This document shows, piece by piece, positions 23,401-34,385 of a stretch of 64,000 bases of DNA. Within the stretch, counting starts at the first letter, position 1, and each line of letters begins with the position of its first letter. Both the position numbers and the translations under genes were made by a program. Source of the stretch: Labyrinthula sp. Ha (lineage: Eukaryota > Sar > Bigyra > Labyrinthulida > Labyrinthulaceae). The notes beneath the pieces were generated by a model, which was given only the letters and a program-made list of their open reading frames with translations, was not told the origin of the DNA and did not search any database. The DNA lies in contig JAALGZ010000002.1 in the NCBI GenBank assembly GCA_015227615.1, positions 1,922,001-1,986,000 of the forward strand, in the 5' to 3' direction.

Positions 23401-25330
23401 CAAAAAATTGAACAAATGTACCGGTTTGCCTCCAGCAAACATCGGTTGAACTTAAGTATTCTGATGATACCACTGTTTCCGCATCTGTGCCTTTCCTTAA
23501 GATAAGATTGGCATCTAAACAGTCATCAGGTGTAAACATCACAGTAATTACTTCCTCTGCTGTCAAACTGATAAACTCGCCATTGACAGTTTTATACGCT
23601 AACTCCAGAGAGAAGATGTTCGACCCAGAAGAAAAATCTGTTAGCACACAAGAAAACCCTATAGAAGAGAAAGCAGCCGCACTGGTTTGCTCCCCATTAA
23701 TGAGGCAGATTAAGTTTTCATCCTCAACACTAATGTGGGCTTTCAAATATTCAATCGAAGTACCACTGAAATGTACTGTTACACCTTTTGGATCACACAC
23801 TCTAAATGACTGTGTCGTAACCTGAGAGCACTGCACTTGTGGAGTAAAAGGCGGGACAGTAACTTCAATTGAAGATATTTCTACATACTCATCCCCTAGA
23901 GCCTGAAAAAAAGATACATCAAACTTTTCATCCTCTGTCAAAGTACCGCTTGAAACTCCTTCCAGGCTACTAACTTCAAATTCACAAACATTCTCGCTAT
24001 TCAAATTTATCAGCCCTGTGACTTCCCCCCTGGGGAGAGAAACTTTGCAAAAGAGATCGCTATTTTTTGTATTTATGAGTGATCCTCCACCAAGTTTATA
24101 TAATTTGGTACTACCTAGGCAATTTTTTTCTTCTTCAGGTCTTAGTATTTCTGTTACCTTAATTTGTTTTGCCCAGCTTAGAGTAATCTCATTCTTTGAA
24201 ACCAATTCTGTAGCAAGAAATTTATCGTAGTAAATATATTCAGTTGAGTTGAGCAAATTTAACGAGTCAATTTCCCCTTGCTTGGACGTATCGGAAGCAT
24301 ATAGCCTTAGTTTTGCTGTCAGTTCCTCTTCATCTATAATCCCATCCTCAAATATGATGCCTAGATTACAAGAAAAAGTACTGGAATTATATTCTTCTGC
24401 CTGAACGAAGCGAAATGTTTGGACTGGAGTCACTGTCTGAAACTCGCACACCAGCATTCTACTCTCTCCTAACAATCTTGCATAAGGGGAAGCATCAACA
24501 AAAATAAAATTATTTCCATTTGTACACGCCTCAAAGGTTGAATCATCTCCATTCTCTCCTCTTGCCATTAACTCGTACTCGCTCGGAGCACTCTCAAACT
24601 TCAAAAAAATTTCAGCTTTCTCAATGCCAAACTGGAGACTTCTGTATACTATTTGTGTTAAAACCCGGTTTGTTACCTCTGTAAAAATATCAATCCTTGT
24701 CTTTATAAGATGTTTGTTCACCTTGTTGATTCTACTTGATGTTACACCCACTGCAAACAATTTTACTTTCTCCTGTGTCTCATCATTAAAAATGCTACTG
24801 CTTGTTACCTCATCCTTTCCAAAATCTCCACCTTCAGCATCCGTATACAAAATAATTATATTTTTTCTTCCTTCCCTCGATTCTATTCTCTCCGTTACGT
24901 GCTCTACTGCATGAGAAATGCACGTTCGAGAAAGGTCAGGCATATGCTCCTGCTCTCTAGAAGTATCAAATCCAAGTTGAATGCTTTCTACTGTTGAGGA
25001 AGCATCCGAGAAGAAAGTTGTGATATCTAAATCAGCGTTGTTATTGTAGCACCCAAACCCAAGGGTGGTAACAGTCATGCCGTCGGTAAAAGAGTTTTTG
25101 ACATTGAACCTTTGAATAAGCTGCGAAGTAAGATTTTGTGCAAAGTCTATGTAGATCTTATAAATTTTGTCCTCAACACTATTGCTTTGATCAAACAAAT
25201 GAAAAATATCCACTGGCTGGTTTATTGTTTTTTCCTGGTCTGGTTCAACCAGGTTGTTCGCAACAACGTCTTCTGCTTGGAGGCTACAGATATAACTTAG
25301 AAAAAGCCAAACTAAGTAATTGCAGATCAT
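20462..25330 (-). CDS. Single-pass membrane protein: VWA, beta-sandwich repeats, Tudor-like segments, PDZ; 1622 aa
   Basis: An uninterrupted frame, the largest in the window. Residues 1-19 form a signal peptide. A VWA domain follows at about 40-240, with the metal-binding DxSxS motif as DQSNS at 47-51 and a TD pair (YTDAEGG) near 162. Residues about 250-1160 are extracellular and look like tandem repeats of roughly 110-130 residues, each with a few cysteines and an alternating beta pattern (LxCxV then CxL), as in Ig-like or other beta-sandwich domains. The membrane span is near 1190-1212, followed by RRRRK as the stop-transfer signal. The cytoplasmic tail holds two or three Tudor/agenet-like segments (about 1250-1295, 1303-1360 and 1428-1470, the last with WLPGKI and a terminal VRK) and a PDZ domain at about 1523-1618 with the GLGIVLG carboxylate-binding loop. 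It is probably an adhesion or matrix receptor coupled to a scaffold. The exact repeat family and ligand are not known. Confidence 0.9.
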   Translation of the reverse strand: MICNYLVWLFLSYICSLQAEDVVANNLVEPDQEKTINQPVDIFHLFDQSNSVEDKIYKIYIDFAQNLTSQLIQRFNVKNSFTDGMTVTTLGFGCYNNNADLDITTFFSDASSTVESIQLGFDTSREQEHMPDLSRTCISHAVEHVTERIESREGRKNIIILYTDAEGGDFGKDEVTSSSIFNDETQEKVKLFAVGVTSSRINKVNKHLIKTRIDIFTEVTNRVLTQIVYRSLQFGIEKAEIFLKFESAPSEYELMARGENGDDSTFEACTNGNNFIFVDASPYARLLGESRMLVCEFQTVTPVQTFRFVQAEEYNSSTFSCNLGIIFEDGIIDEEELTAKLRLYASDTSKQGEIDSLNLLNSTEYIYYDKFLATELVSKNEITLSWAKQIKVTEILRPEEEKNCLGSTKLYKLGGGSLINTKNSDLFCKVSLPRGEVTGLINLNSENVCEFEVSSLEGVSSGTLTEDEKFDVSFFQALGDEYVEISSIEVTVPPFTPQVQCSQVTTQSFRVCDPKGVTVHFSGTSIEYLKAHISVEDENLICLINGEQTSAAAFSSIGFSCVLTDFSSGSNIFSLELAYKTVNGEFISLTAEEVITVMFTPDDCLDANLILRKGTDAETVVSSEYLSSTDVCWRQTGTFVQFFGKVVSASLEDKKTLYCIVDEKDSVEAEVFNDTALCELKHDFAGSADYNVTLRSSQEAFASRVFTINTSIENNCLSLNLQLLVESCYSSAQLILEGESMDYIQQDSLNWNLFTSKSAHLREINTEKHSVVLIPRLDFELSFVEVSLDETVFSFEVDNDMFTSMVAFSVDENCVSIAEEKSSDCLGDNSLVEFSVNEDLSSSFLLDVSCHWHTADGKELILSPEQLDTGNTICITPEWNPYDKEKNALVTSLSIVFLSSGMALTERLSFVLGNSNMLCGEVALPQLEKSQCKEREQNYIISLDFLPDYLKSVGTSDAFFNCRLETLPSEEVGELIFYSEAKNIQNNDVSCQFDTAQFYTTAGTASLSLEYGIDSGDAHTLFETSLVEGLFSESCIFTELSVEEVDCVPLDDDNNDTRLSMVALGDTLSSFFVQKNGSTLTSRISYNNQKFSKTLELENLNVDENIEFTAEKNMESEFFETIRKYHNYSAEGADSEFIELTVTLLNGNQLLSEETVRFSYSLFAVTDCAQDDEPTKQTDIGEYEEDSGSSSASWQRALLLLPLLFILVLFLIRRRRKNQKVVKRNNYSFSSTTSVDELVDVVIEQSIDASSVDPRFRVGDSVILKSKSKPGCPWLVAAVLPKKAALSVYYEIQSIENERISLEVEENELDAFHLYRGDIVQLRDEENDGLWHTVSIIEANPETQVCDVKLETTRINEVPYCCIRKPQWPKKTQVELNDAILAYVAKSSSFSDQKIEMSLSKLYEKENMRHADDEANSELQCLMKSSVDMIWLPGKIKADNKRGSYLVSFPQLDRHDEYVAYSWVRKIIAEPNKKLSLPSSTNNHGNIFPEVKLAMKKKKKSSKKVKFDTEPQKVLSPLIHTNEADVELTFDATKGLGIVLGLTKEKQIVIAEFTTIGENEKGPVERSGKVKVTDMLLEVEGVDLSKGDVSLKRISQIIRHAKNRKGEVTFRFRPQYNSAFSI

Positions 25331-25480
25331 ATTATGTTTTTTTCTTCAATCTTCGTGCTGTTTACACTAAAATCTTGTTCACAAATCGACAGAATTTGTG
25401 AATCATCTTTCCCTTTCACAAACGTTTCAAACGTGTTCCAAAAGGATATTAATTTTGGGCTGAATATTATTTTCCAATCG
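25331..25480. promoter_or_regulatory. Divergent promoter region
   Basis: 150 bases between the ATG of the VWA membrane protein (minus) and the most likely ATG of the next gene (plus, 25481). An open plus-strand frame starts only 3 bases from the minus-strand ATG, but that would leave no room for either promoter, so the ATG at 25481 is preferred. Confidence 0.45.
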
Positions 25481-26399
25481 ATGAAAAGAAAATTAACATT
25501 TGGAGAAGAAAAAGAAAAGATTTCTTTCGATTCATGTAGATCGAATAAACCTAAAGATACATTGAGCAATGAAAACATAAACCTGCCATTATTTGATGCA
25601 GATTTTGATATTTCTTCATATGAACGCGAATTAGATAAAAATATTGCTATGTTCTTATCCACGGACAAGACATCGTTTGACATACGTAACAAGAGAAATT
25701 TAATCACTTGTGGGGTTTCTTTAAGCGAAATATCCAAATTGAAGTGCTCTTTTTCCTTATCCAAGTTTTTTCAAGTCAGAAACCCGTTCCAGGATCGAAG
25801 TTCCCTTTCACGCTATAATACTTTATGTGTTGTAAACTTCAATTTCAAACTTATTTTAGGTGAAAAGACAGAAAGAAGGAAGAAAAATGAAAATAGATTG
25901 GAAATTGCTATTTTCCATATCAATGAATTTTGATATAATTTTGTTTGATGTTTTGATTCTTTGCCTACGAAAGCAGATGCAGAAATTCCCGCGTGAAGTC
26001 TTGGAATGTAGGTCAAACTCAGCTACAGAAGCACTCAGACAGATTAATATTTTGTTGATATCAGAAAAAACTACAGAAACTAACTTATATTTCAAGAGAA
26101 CAGTGTTTGTTTGCAACAATCTAGGGTTGGGTTTTAAGACTGGTTCTGTTAAGACAATTGAGACAAAAAGAGATCAAGATCTTGATGTAGTGGTGCTGTT
26201 CCAAAATAGCAAAAGTGGTAAGAAAACAGGTGCAGTATGTAAGTTTTGTATTATTATGAAGAACTTGACGCAACAGAAGTTCGTCGTAGTGGATCCGTGT
26301 TGGTTGTACTATTCTATCGCCACAGGTCGTTTGGCCAATACAAGTGCGTTTCCTATGAGACTTTGTGGTGATTGTGACAATCAGTGCCGCGAAATGTGA
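25481..26399 (+). CDS. Two-exon gene, unknown protein of about 240-280 aa
   Basis: Exon 1 runs from the ATG at 25481 to 25774 (98 codons); exon 2 ends with TGA at 26397-26399. The two frames differ in phase. An intron from the GTCAGA donor at 25775 to either TTTTAG at 25859 (85 bases) or AAGCAG at 25976 (202 bases) restores one frame in both cases. I favour the longer intron, because the stretch before 25976 is T-rich and would otherwise encode an odd hydrophobic run. I recognise no family. Exon 1 is acidic and serine-rich. The C-terminal part alternates beta-like and charged segments (VFVCNNLGLGF, LDVVVLFQNS, KFVVVDPCWLYYS) and ends with four cysteines in or near the last 20 residues. It could be a small beta-barrel such as an OB fold, but this is only a guess. 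Confidence 0.65.
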
Positions 26400-29300
26400 T
26401 TTTGAAACAATATTATTTTATTTTTTCAGCTTGAGTGCTCTATAAAAAAATTTACGTTATATCGCTTTAACCATGTTTCCTGAGTACAACGAGTTTAGCC
26501 CTATCTAACTGACATTATATAAGGAAACGGGAATATCTCATTGTAAAAATTCGTTCTCTGAACACTGTTCCTGCAAGACACATATGGATCATTTTCTGTT
26601 ATGCTTGGTTCAAATATTTTCAAACTAAAATTTTTGTCCTGGAAATCAAACTAGTGGTCATATATTTCCGTATAGCACCTGCAGTTTCCTGAAAACTTTT
26701 TTCTTAAATACTTCCTGGTTTTATTTATTTCATATGAATGAGATAGTCGATGCGTATTTTAAGGCTAAATACCCACCAGTTCCATCTCAGTCATTTTCTT
26801 TCACATTACCTTCAGCTTTAGCTTATTCATTGCTAAGTTATTTCATTTGTCAAAACAAAGCTTCTTAATTGAAGCAAGAAAAGCTATGCTTTAAGTCAGT
26901 GTTCTTTTTAATTTCAGATTCTCCTCGAAGCAAAGATCTTTCTTAAAAAAAAACTTTTAGCATTTGCCAATCCATAATGTTTTATGTAGCTGCTTTTTTT
27001 AACCTGCTGTACCATATTTTTTAACTCATTAGCATTGTCATCAATTTATTAAGCCATTTCAGCCTAACAGGGGTGTTCATTTCTCCTTCGAGTACCCTCT
27101 CTGCTACAGGTCTATCATGATGTCTCTGCTAGCACTGCTACATTGTCCTTGTTTCTGTCCATTAGATTGAACCATCCACGATGAGCTTTCTTACAATTCC
27201 TCCAAATGTACTTTATGTGCGATGGTGGTTTCTTCGACAGTTTTCATGAATATCTTTAAGCTTATCTTTAAGGTTCGTAATCATAAAATACTCCTTCATA
27301 CTTATGTTATAATTAGTGTTTTTAAAAATAAGTCGATGTCTATGCTCATGTTGTGCATTGTCTTACCATATTGTCGTTAGGGTTCTCATTTTAGTCGTTA
27401 AACTCAGTGGTGCGTCACCGTAGAATATTTGTCGGTTAACAATTAATTAATTGCGAATACACAAGAATACAAAAGTACAAAGCTAGCAGCCAAGCGAATA
27501 AGAGAGAAAGTTTTTAGACTACTGACTCAGACAGCATTATACATAGAATAAAGGTATGTTTCATTAGTTCTAGACAGTGTATGTGAACTTCATCATGAGC
27601 AGCAACTAAGCAACGCAGTTGATCTGCAAGCAATGCCTAATTTGTGCATACTTTTCTTATACTGGTTTTAGTACATATCCACAAAAGGATTTTTTTAGTT
27701 GCGAGATTAAGGCTAGGCATATTTTTTTTAACTCAATGAGAGTTTTTTTATTTAGTATAAACAGCCACCTGGTTATAATTACCACCATCACCATTAGCAG
27801 ACGCAGATTCACGTAAGTGTGGAAAGCTCATGCAGTACCAAATCGGACAAGAAATTTGAATCTAAATCTGTTGCTACTAATTTTAGGAAAACGTCGTAGA
27901 AAAAAAAGAAAGTGCCTTAGCTTAAACGTGTTTTTTCATTAAACATTTCAAATCTACGATTCATCTTAACAAAAAGAGTCAAGGTTAGAACAAAGTACAT
28001 AGAAACAATAAATCAGTTATTTCTAAGGAAACTCTTCCAGCTATTGAACAATTTCCTCGATTAGAACACTAATTTTCTAATGGATAAGATGCTTTAACAC
28101 CTTATATATGTGTAGTGAGTTGAGTTATGATATCTGTGTTCATAGCCATAATCAGTTTGATTTAATGGTCAGAGTTCTTTAATTTTAGAGACAAAACTAA
28201 AAAAAAAAATAAAACTAAGAAATTAAAAAAAAATGAAGAGATATAAGCTTGAATTTTTAACGAGAAGATACATTTTTTCCTTTTCAAGTGTGAGATAAGA
28301 AATATTTGGTTGTCACTGAGAGTTGAGGTTACTGAATCATCTGGTAGCAATGTCACCAAACCATATGCTTTTTTTAAGAGACTTATCTTCACTGTTTCTG
28401 CCAGTTACATGATTGAAGAGGTAGTATAGTTTCTGTGAAGGTGTAAAATCACATCGACGTGTTAGAGATAAAGCTTCACCAAAAAGTCTTTATACATCCT
28501 TTGAGGTAAGTGTGAAACTGTTTTAACAAAAATGATGAAAATTATGGCGTTTTAATGTCTCTAGAAAAAAGATCCTCAGAAGATTACAACTCAAGCAATT
28601 TTTCTTACGCATCTCATTAATGAACACTTTCTACTCATTATTCATACTGTTTTCAAAGCTTTCCACCTAAAATTTTCCTTAATGTAGCTGCTCTATTTCA
28701 AAATCATTTAGTGTGCAAGTATATGATTCTAAAAAGTGTTCACATAGCGGGAAACATGCTTAGAATAAGATAATTTAGTGTTTTTAGGTACTTAATTGCA
28801 ATTTTAATTCTTGTTGTCATTATGAATGGTCGATTTGCATCACTTAGGAAAAACTGCCTAAGTTAAGTTGCCCTAGTAGTAAACCAAGGTAACTTTTTAG
28901 TAGGGCACCTTTAGTGATATTTCTCTAAGTAAGAATTTTATATCAAGTTTATGACTTAAGATTAATCAAACGCTTCAAACCAAAATAAGTCTAAAAACTT
29001 AAGAAAATGGTCTATTTCACCACGGTTTTCGTTTTCAGACATGACTGGATATGAAAAATCTGGCTTGAAAGTACACTTCTTTCATTGATTCAAGTTTCGT
29101 GGATATCAACCGTTCATGACGTTTTCTGCTTTGTCAAGTCTGTTAGTAATTATGCCCTAAGTAGCAAGATCCTCTCGGCATTTTGACAAACATTTTACGT
29201 TTAAGCAAGAAGAAAGGTTGACCCAAAGCTTATAGTAAATGATTACTTGATGTAGCTTAGATACTGAAGCATCATCAATAAAATTGAACAAAGGGTCACG

Positions 29301-32300
29301 CACGTAGTAAAAGAGAATGTACTTTCATATTTAAATGTCGAGTTAATCATTAAATATATTGACAACTTTTACTAGTTATTGATATGAATATTCCTAATAT
29401 CGTTCAGGTTTTCAAGGCACAATAGATCCATATGCATGTTTATTTAGCCTTTTTTTTGCATAACTCTTCCCAGCAGAAGGATGACATCTTCGCTTTGGCC
29501 TTTTAGGAATAATAAACAATTTTATATACGGCAACCATATTGACTTACTTTCTCGTTATCTTAAATCGTTGAGAATTTATCTTCGACTAAAAAGTTTATA
29601 TTTCTAATGTATTTATCATTAATAGATCTAAATTAGTAGGGTCTCCCATTCCTGTTATTTAATTTCACTTAAATGCTCTTGCAGAAATGATGATATTCTA
29701 TTATTCAGAGAATTAAGATTCAGAAGATTCTTGTATATATTTTTTAGTTTTCATTAAATCGCCAATTCTGAATAACTCTAACAAAATTCAAGATTCCGTT
29801 TTATGTCTTCATCTTGATCTTCTTCTTCTTATTCAAGCATATGATGTTTTTCATTCACTCTTGAGTTATTTCTCAAACAAAAGCTTGGACTCTTATTTTC
29901 TATAATGTTGCACGTTTTCTCAGTTTGTTGGGCATTTTTTTGGAAAGTTTCATAGATTTCAGAGAACGGTATGACAATCAGGGAAAAGGGTTTAGATATT
30001 GTATCATGAATAGATTAAGGGACAGTAACCCTATAGGGTGTCAAGGTAAGTCTTAGGTAGAATTATCAGAAATTAATTTTTATATACGCCACTAGCCGGT
30101 ATAGGTACAAAGCCTATTTTAAAAGCCCAGAGGCAATTATCACTGTGCGAAAAGTTATTGGGCATATTTTCAAATAAGTTTATTAAGTATAGCTCGACTC
30201 TTATTTATAATTGGCTTCCTATACAAAAAAAAAGATGTTGCTAGAATTTTAGAATAAAGTAGAGTAAACCAACTTTTCGGCTTATGTTTACTACTAGTGA
30301 CGTTAATGTACATATGAACTCTATTTTGAGCTTCTTAAATCGAGGGAGTGTAATACACTAGGTTGATTATGAGTCATATAGGTCAAGCCCAAAAAACTTC
30401 CCTATAACATTAAATGTGCCATGTCAAAAGAGGGCTTGACTTTACTAACCCACACCTTCTACTTGAACTGTAAGTAATTATGAAATTTTGGGAGTGACAA
30501 ATCAGGTTGTGATGTGATCCTTTGAATAGATTATGCATTGCAGTGCACTCAATTTCGATATGGATGTTTTTTTTCATATATGGCCAACTAATTTCGTCAT
30601 ACTGTGGTATACAGCGGCTGCATCAATGAATGCATTAGATCATTCAAAGAACCAAGATTATAGGTTATCTTAGACCTTGATAACAAAACTAGAGGATATT
30701 ACTTATTGACACAAGCGAAATAGGTATCTTATATGTTAGAGCTGTAGATGAAAATAAAAAGCATTAATAGAAGTTGAATAGTTTGAACTGTAACAACAAG
30801 AACTAAATACCTTCTTGAACATATTTTTACGTCTATAATTAGCACATTTTCTACCATGAACCTGAAATGTTCCACATGACATCTGAAACTACTCATAAGT
30901 ACAAGGGATGCATTTTACGTAATGAAGAGTGCAAATTATCATAATACGTGGAGGACATCAAAGAGTTATGTTATTTGCGTTAATTATTGACCTAGACATG
31001 TCTAAAAATTCATCCTAGTTTAGTGAAGCAGCATCACGGGAGCACTCTCCTTATTATGAGCTACATCACTTTTATGAATATTTAAACTGTCTCCAGTATC
31101 CGTTTCTTCTAAATCGGTATTTATTCTTGGGAATATCCTAAAGTAGAAAAAATATGTAGTTGCTTAATATCTGCATTATCTACGGCGCTAAATTTCTATG
31201 CTTTTTTTCTTTTTTCTTTCTTTAAAATACCCCAGAATGTCAGAAAATCTATGCAACAGTAGAAATTAGTTCTCTCAACAAGAATAACAACCAACTAATA
31301 ACCGATAGCAAAGTAGAAGTAATTTTGACAAAAAAAATTCTAATGAAAACATCTACATCAATCTGGATGTTGAGAAATCCCCGTAACTTAATCTATTACT
31401 TATTTTTGAGTTGTACTTTTCAAGAAAAGGATGAGTTTTTCACGATTTGAATGGTCATCCTCTCGAAGTACTGGCCTCCTTATATGAAGATATATCAGGA
31501 CATCTCCCTTTACCTAGTACTAAGCTGTTTTTATGTAGTTGTATCAAAGAGTGATTTATTATCAGTTTGATAAGGCAATTCAATCTCATCAATACTAATG
31601 AATTGGTCATCAGTTACTTAATATACAATTCAACATATCATTTCACTAAGTACATTAGTCCTAATTTTTCTGATTGTTGCATTTTAATTGATGTACAAGT
31701 GGAATCAGTTCTACTAATATACATAAGTGTTTGTTGCCCAAGATTTCTTCTGGTGCATGTATCAGAAAAAACTCATCCTAACTTAAGAGTCCCCAGGATC
31801 ACCAGATATCTGGCGTGCTTCTTTGAATAATCCAAGTTCTTCGTCCATCTATATCCACAGTATTGAATAGTCATATTCAAAAGATATGGAAAACGCTAAT
31901 ACAACTACAAATTTCAATAATATTGCTTCTATAGGGATAGTGGAAGAAAACAAGATGCTTGACTATGTATCCTAAGATCCGACATCTATACTATAAGTGT
32001 AAGTATAAAAGTTATTAAGCATTTTTATTCTAAATGTAGGTGTAACTCCCTACTTTAATGCGATTAGCTGACTTCCCCGGTTTTTGGTAGTGACAGATAC
32101 AATAAAGAAACTTGAGGTTGTTTATTGGGCTTATATAGCCCTGACTTTTCACCCCTATTTGTGTCTCTTCTGGAACAAAGACAGAAAGATTCTTTCCAGT
32201 CACGTAATTGCTTAGACACAAATCTATTCTCGTAAGTACAAAATGCTAAGTAAATATTCGGAACTGAAGCTATTTTTATTTTGACAGTCATGAGTAAGGG

Positions 32301-33582
32301 TATTCTGCATTTTCTGTACTTCTGGGGTATTAACAAATTTACCTTGTTTTGCGTCGTGCATGATTTAAAATATCAATCTATTACTTCATTTTCTATTTCA
32401 CGCAAGATATATCCTAATTGATGTATAAACAAATAAATTGTAGACTTATACACGATTATTATTCCTTGTCAAGATGCTGAAAAACCACCCTTATCTACAT
32501 TTTTCAAAGTATAATATAGGCTGTCTCCAATGCACCTAGATTCTTAATATACCCCATAGTTATTCGACAGGTACCCCTGATTCAAACACAACCCTTTGCC
32601 AGAAACTCTGATTTACTTAAAAAAGAAGTCATTATTGCGTGGGACTTAAACATTTTTGTCAGGGAAAGATATCTTCTAGGTTTGCTGTAATGTAATATTC
32701 TAAAGACAATCTGCACATTCGCAACCGCCCAACATTTCAAATCTATCTGTTTCTGCATTTCCAGTGCATTTACAGGTATGCTGGAAAGAAACAGCGCAAC
32801 TCTGAAGTCCTTGTATTTATTATGCTCCGCTCTATTTGCTCTTAAGTATATAATATCCCGGAAATGAGTACTTCGTATTACAAAGCCCTTGAAATGAGTA
32901 TAATATTCAATCTTATAGGACGATTGTGATATCCATGCCTTGTGATTTTATTACTTTTCGTGTGTTACATTAATTATGGTCTATTGTTCGAACAAAATAG
33001 AGAAAATCAGGTTAATAATATTTATAAAGGAATTAAACAGAGGCCTTCAAAAAGAAAGATGTTAGACTCATATCTAAAGTCACTTTTGTACAACTAAATT
33101 ACTTTTATATGCACATCAGTTTGATTATATCTAGTTTCTTCACCGCGACAACTACTTAATAGAGCCTTGGAAGACTTTAAACTACAAAGAATAAAATAAT
33201 CCTTTATGTTTCAGAGTAAGAAAAGAGTGAATATCCAGTCGAAATATTTAAAAACTAGCTTAATATATAGAACTCATCTCAAATCTAGTTGGTGAGAGGC
33301 CTTGCCACGGTGCTAAGCTTAATTCAAGAAATGACAATGGTATTCGAATAAGGCACATTTGGATCATTCTAGTAAACAAACAACCTTGTTCTGAAAATGG
33401 ATGCAGAAAAAAATTCAAAATCCTCATTTCAAATGGAATTACATTGTTTTATCGTTATCCTACTGGTCTTTATAATTTGAAGGAAAACATTTCGTCTATA
33501 GTGTAGAAAAGGGATACATTTAAAGACAGGATTTGTCCAATATTTTATATACTTACAACTATTCTTGTTAAGTTAAGTTAAG
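26400..33582. other. Gene-poor stretch
   Basis: About 7.2 kb with no frame over 90 codons and no recognised domain. The longest frames (for example 31567-31830 plus and 32064-32336 minus) lack a proper ATG start and do not resemble known proteins. The interval is AT-rich with many short A and T runs. A stretch near 27040-27250 is richer in C and G and reads briefly as protein on the minus strand, so it may be an old insertion too decayed to classify. I see no tRNA, rRNA or tandem repeat. Confidence 0.45.
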
Positions 33583-33837
33583 CTAATGATTAGAAATAAC
33601 ATTATAGCATTTGTGAAATTGCATGTATCTGACACCTGTCTCACATACATCATCTCCATCACAATCAACCAGTGTCCAATCTTCACTCTCACATTTACTG
33701 CACCCGCTGACACACTTCTCAATACTATCTCCGAATCCTTCAAACATGTTCGAACAACATAAAACACATCCTTCCATTGTTTGAGCACTATTAAGTTGTA
33801 CTAAAGCCGCCAATCCTGCAAGAAACAAAACTTTCAT
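33583..33837 (-). CDS. Small secreted cysteine-rich protein, 84 aa
   Basis: The ATG at 33837 begins a classic signal peptide of about 18 residues (MKVLFLAGLAALVQLNSA). The mature part of about 66 residues has nine cysteines (positions 24, 27, 28, 42, 46, 49, 59, 65, 77) and is acidic (EDWTLVDCDGDDVCE). The odd number of cysteines would leave one free or allow a disulfide-linked dimer. I know no family with this exact spacing. Secreted small cysteine-rich proteins act as peptide signals, inhibitors, toxins or wall components, and the sequence does not choose between these. It is transcribed divergently from the secreted multicopper oxidase 548 bases away, so the two may share regulation. Confidence 0.7.
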   Translation of the reverse strand: MKVLFLAGLAALVQLNSAQTMEGCVLCCSNMFEGFGDSIEKCVSGCSKCESEDWTLVDCDGDDVCETGVRYMQFHKCYNVISNH

Positions 33838-34385
33838 CTTTTTTTCTTTTCTTCAATTAGTTTTAACTTTTTTGGAAGAAATTTCTCTACATTATTCGTC
33901 CAGGAAAAATCGTAAGTTTCAACAACAGTCCTCACACTTTAGTGGTCATTATTATAGGTTGTATCGTAAATTTTAGTGTATCTATCTGGTTGATTTCTTT
34001 CGTCTTTTTTCTTCCGCTTGCATAATGTACTTTTGTTAACAAAATACAGCATTACCAGAGAAATAAACTAGTAAATGTTGCGGAAAAAAGAGGAAAACAG
34101 GAATTGCATAACACTGTATTCACGGATACTTTGTAGGAGATTGCAGAGTAATCCTTAGTTCCTGGTTCTTACAAAGTCCAGTTTGTTGTCTTCCGAAACG
34201 GCAGTTTTCTTGAATAAGTCATCAATAAGAAAGGAGAAAAGTCCGCCTGGGGACGAAAAAGAAAATTACTAGAATATTTTCAGCTCGTTACTGAGCAGTA
34301 GGATATGACGCGAACTTCCGGACTTTGAGAAACGAACTTGAGAAAAGAAATCAAAAACAAACTTAAATACATAAAAGAAAGTAAT
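33838..34385. promoter_or_regulatory. Divergent intergenic region between two secreted-protein genes
   Basis: 548 bases between the ATG of the cysteine-rich peptide (minus) and the ATG of the multicopper oxidase (plus). It must hold both promoters. T-rich pyrimidine tracts lie close to the peptide gene. I see no confident TATA box or metal-response element. Confidence 0.45.

Noticed and set aside
25334-25480. Upstream ATG at 25334 as the start of the two-exon gene
   Set aside because: It would lie 3 bases from the ATG of the divergent gene, leaving no space for promoters; 25481 is more likely.
31567-31830. 87-codon frame that might be a retroelement fragment
   Set aside because: No ATG start, and no motif in the right order for any known element on either strand.
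34338-34385. 48-base N-terminal extension of the multicopper oxidase frame
   Set aside because: It begins with TTG, and the ATG at 34386 directly opens a clean signal peptide.
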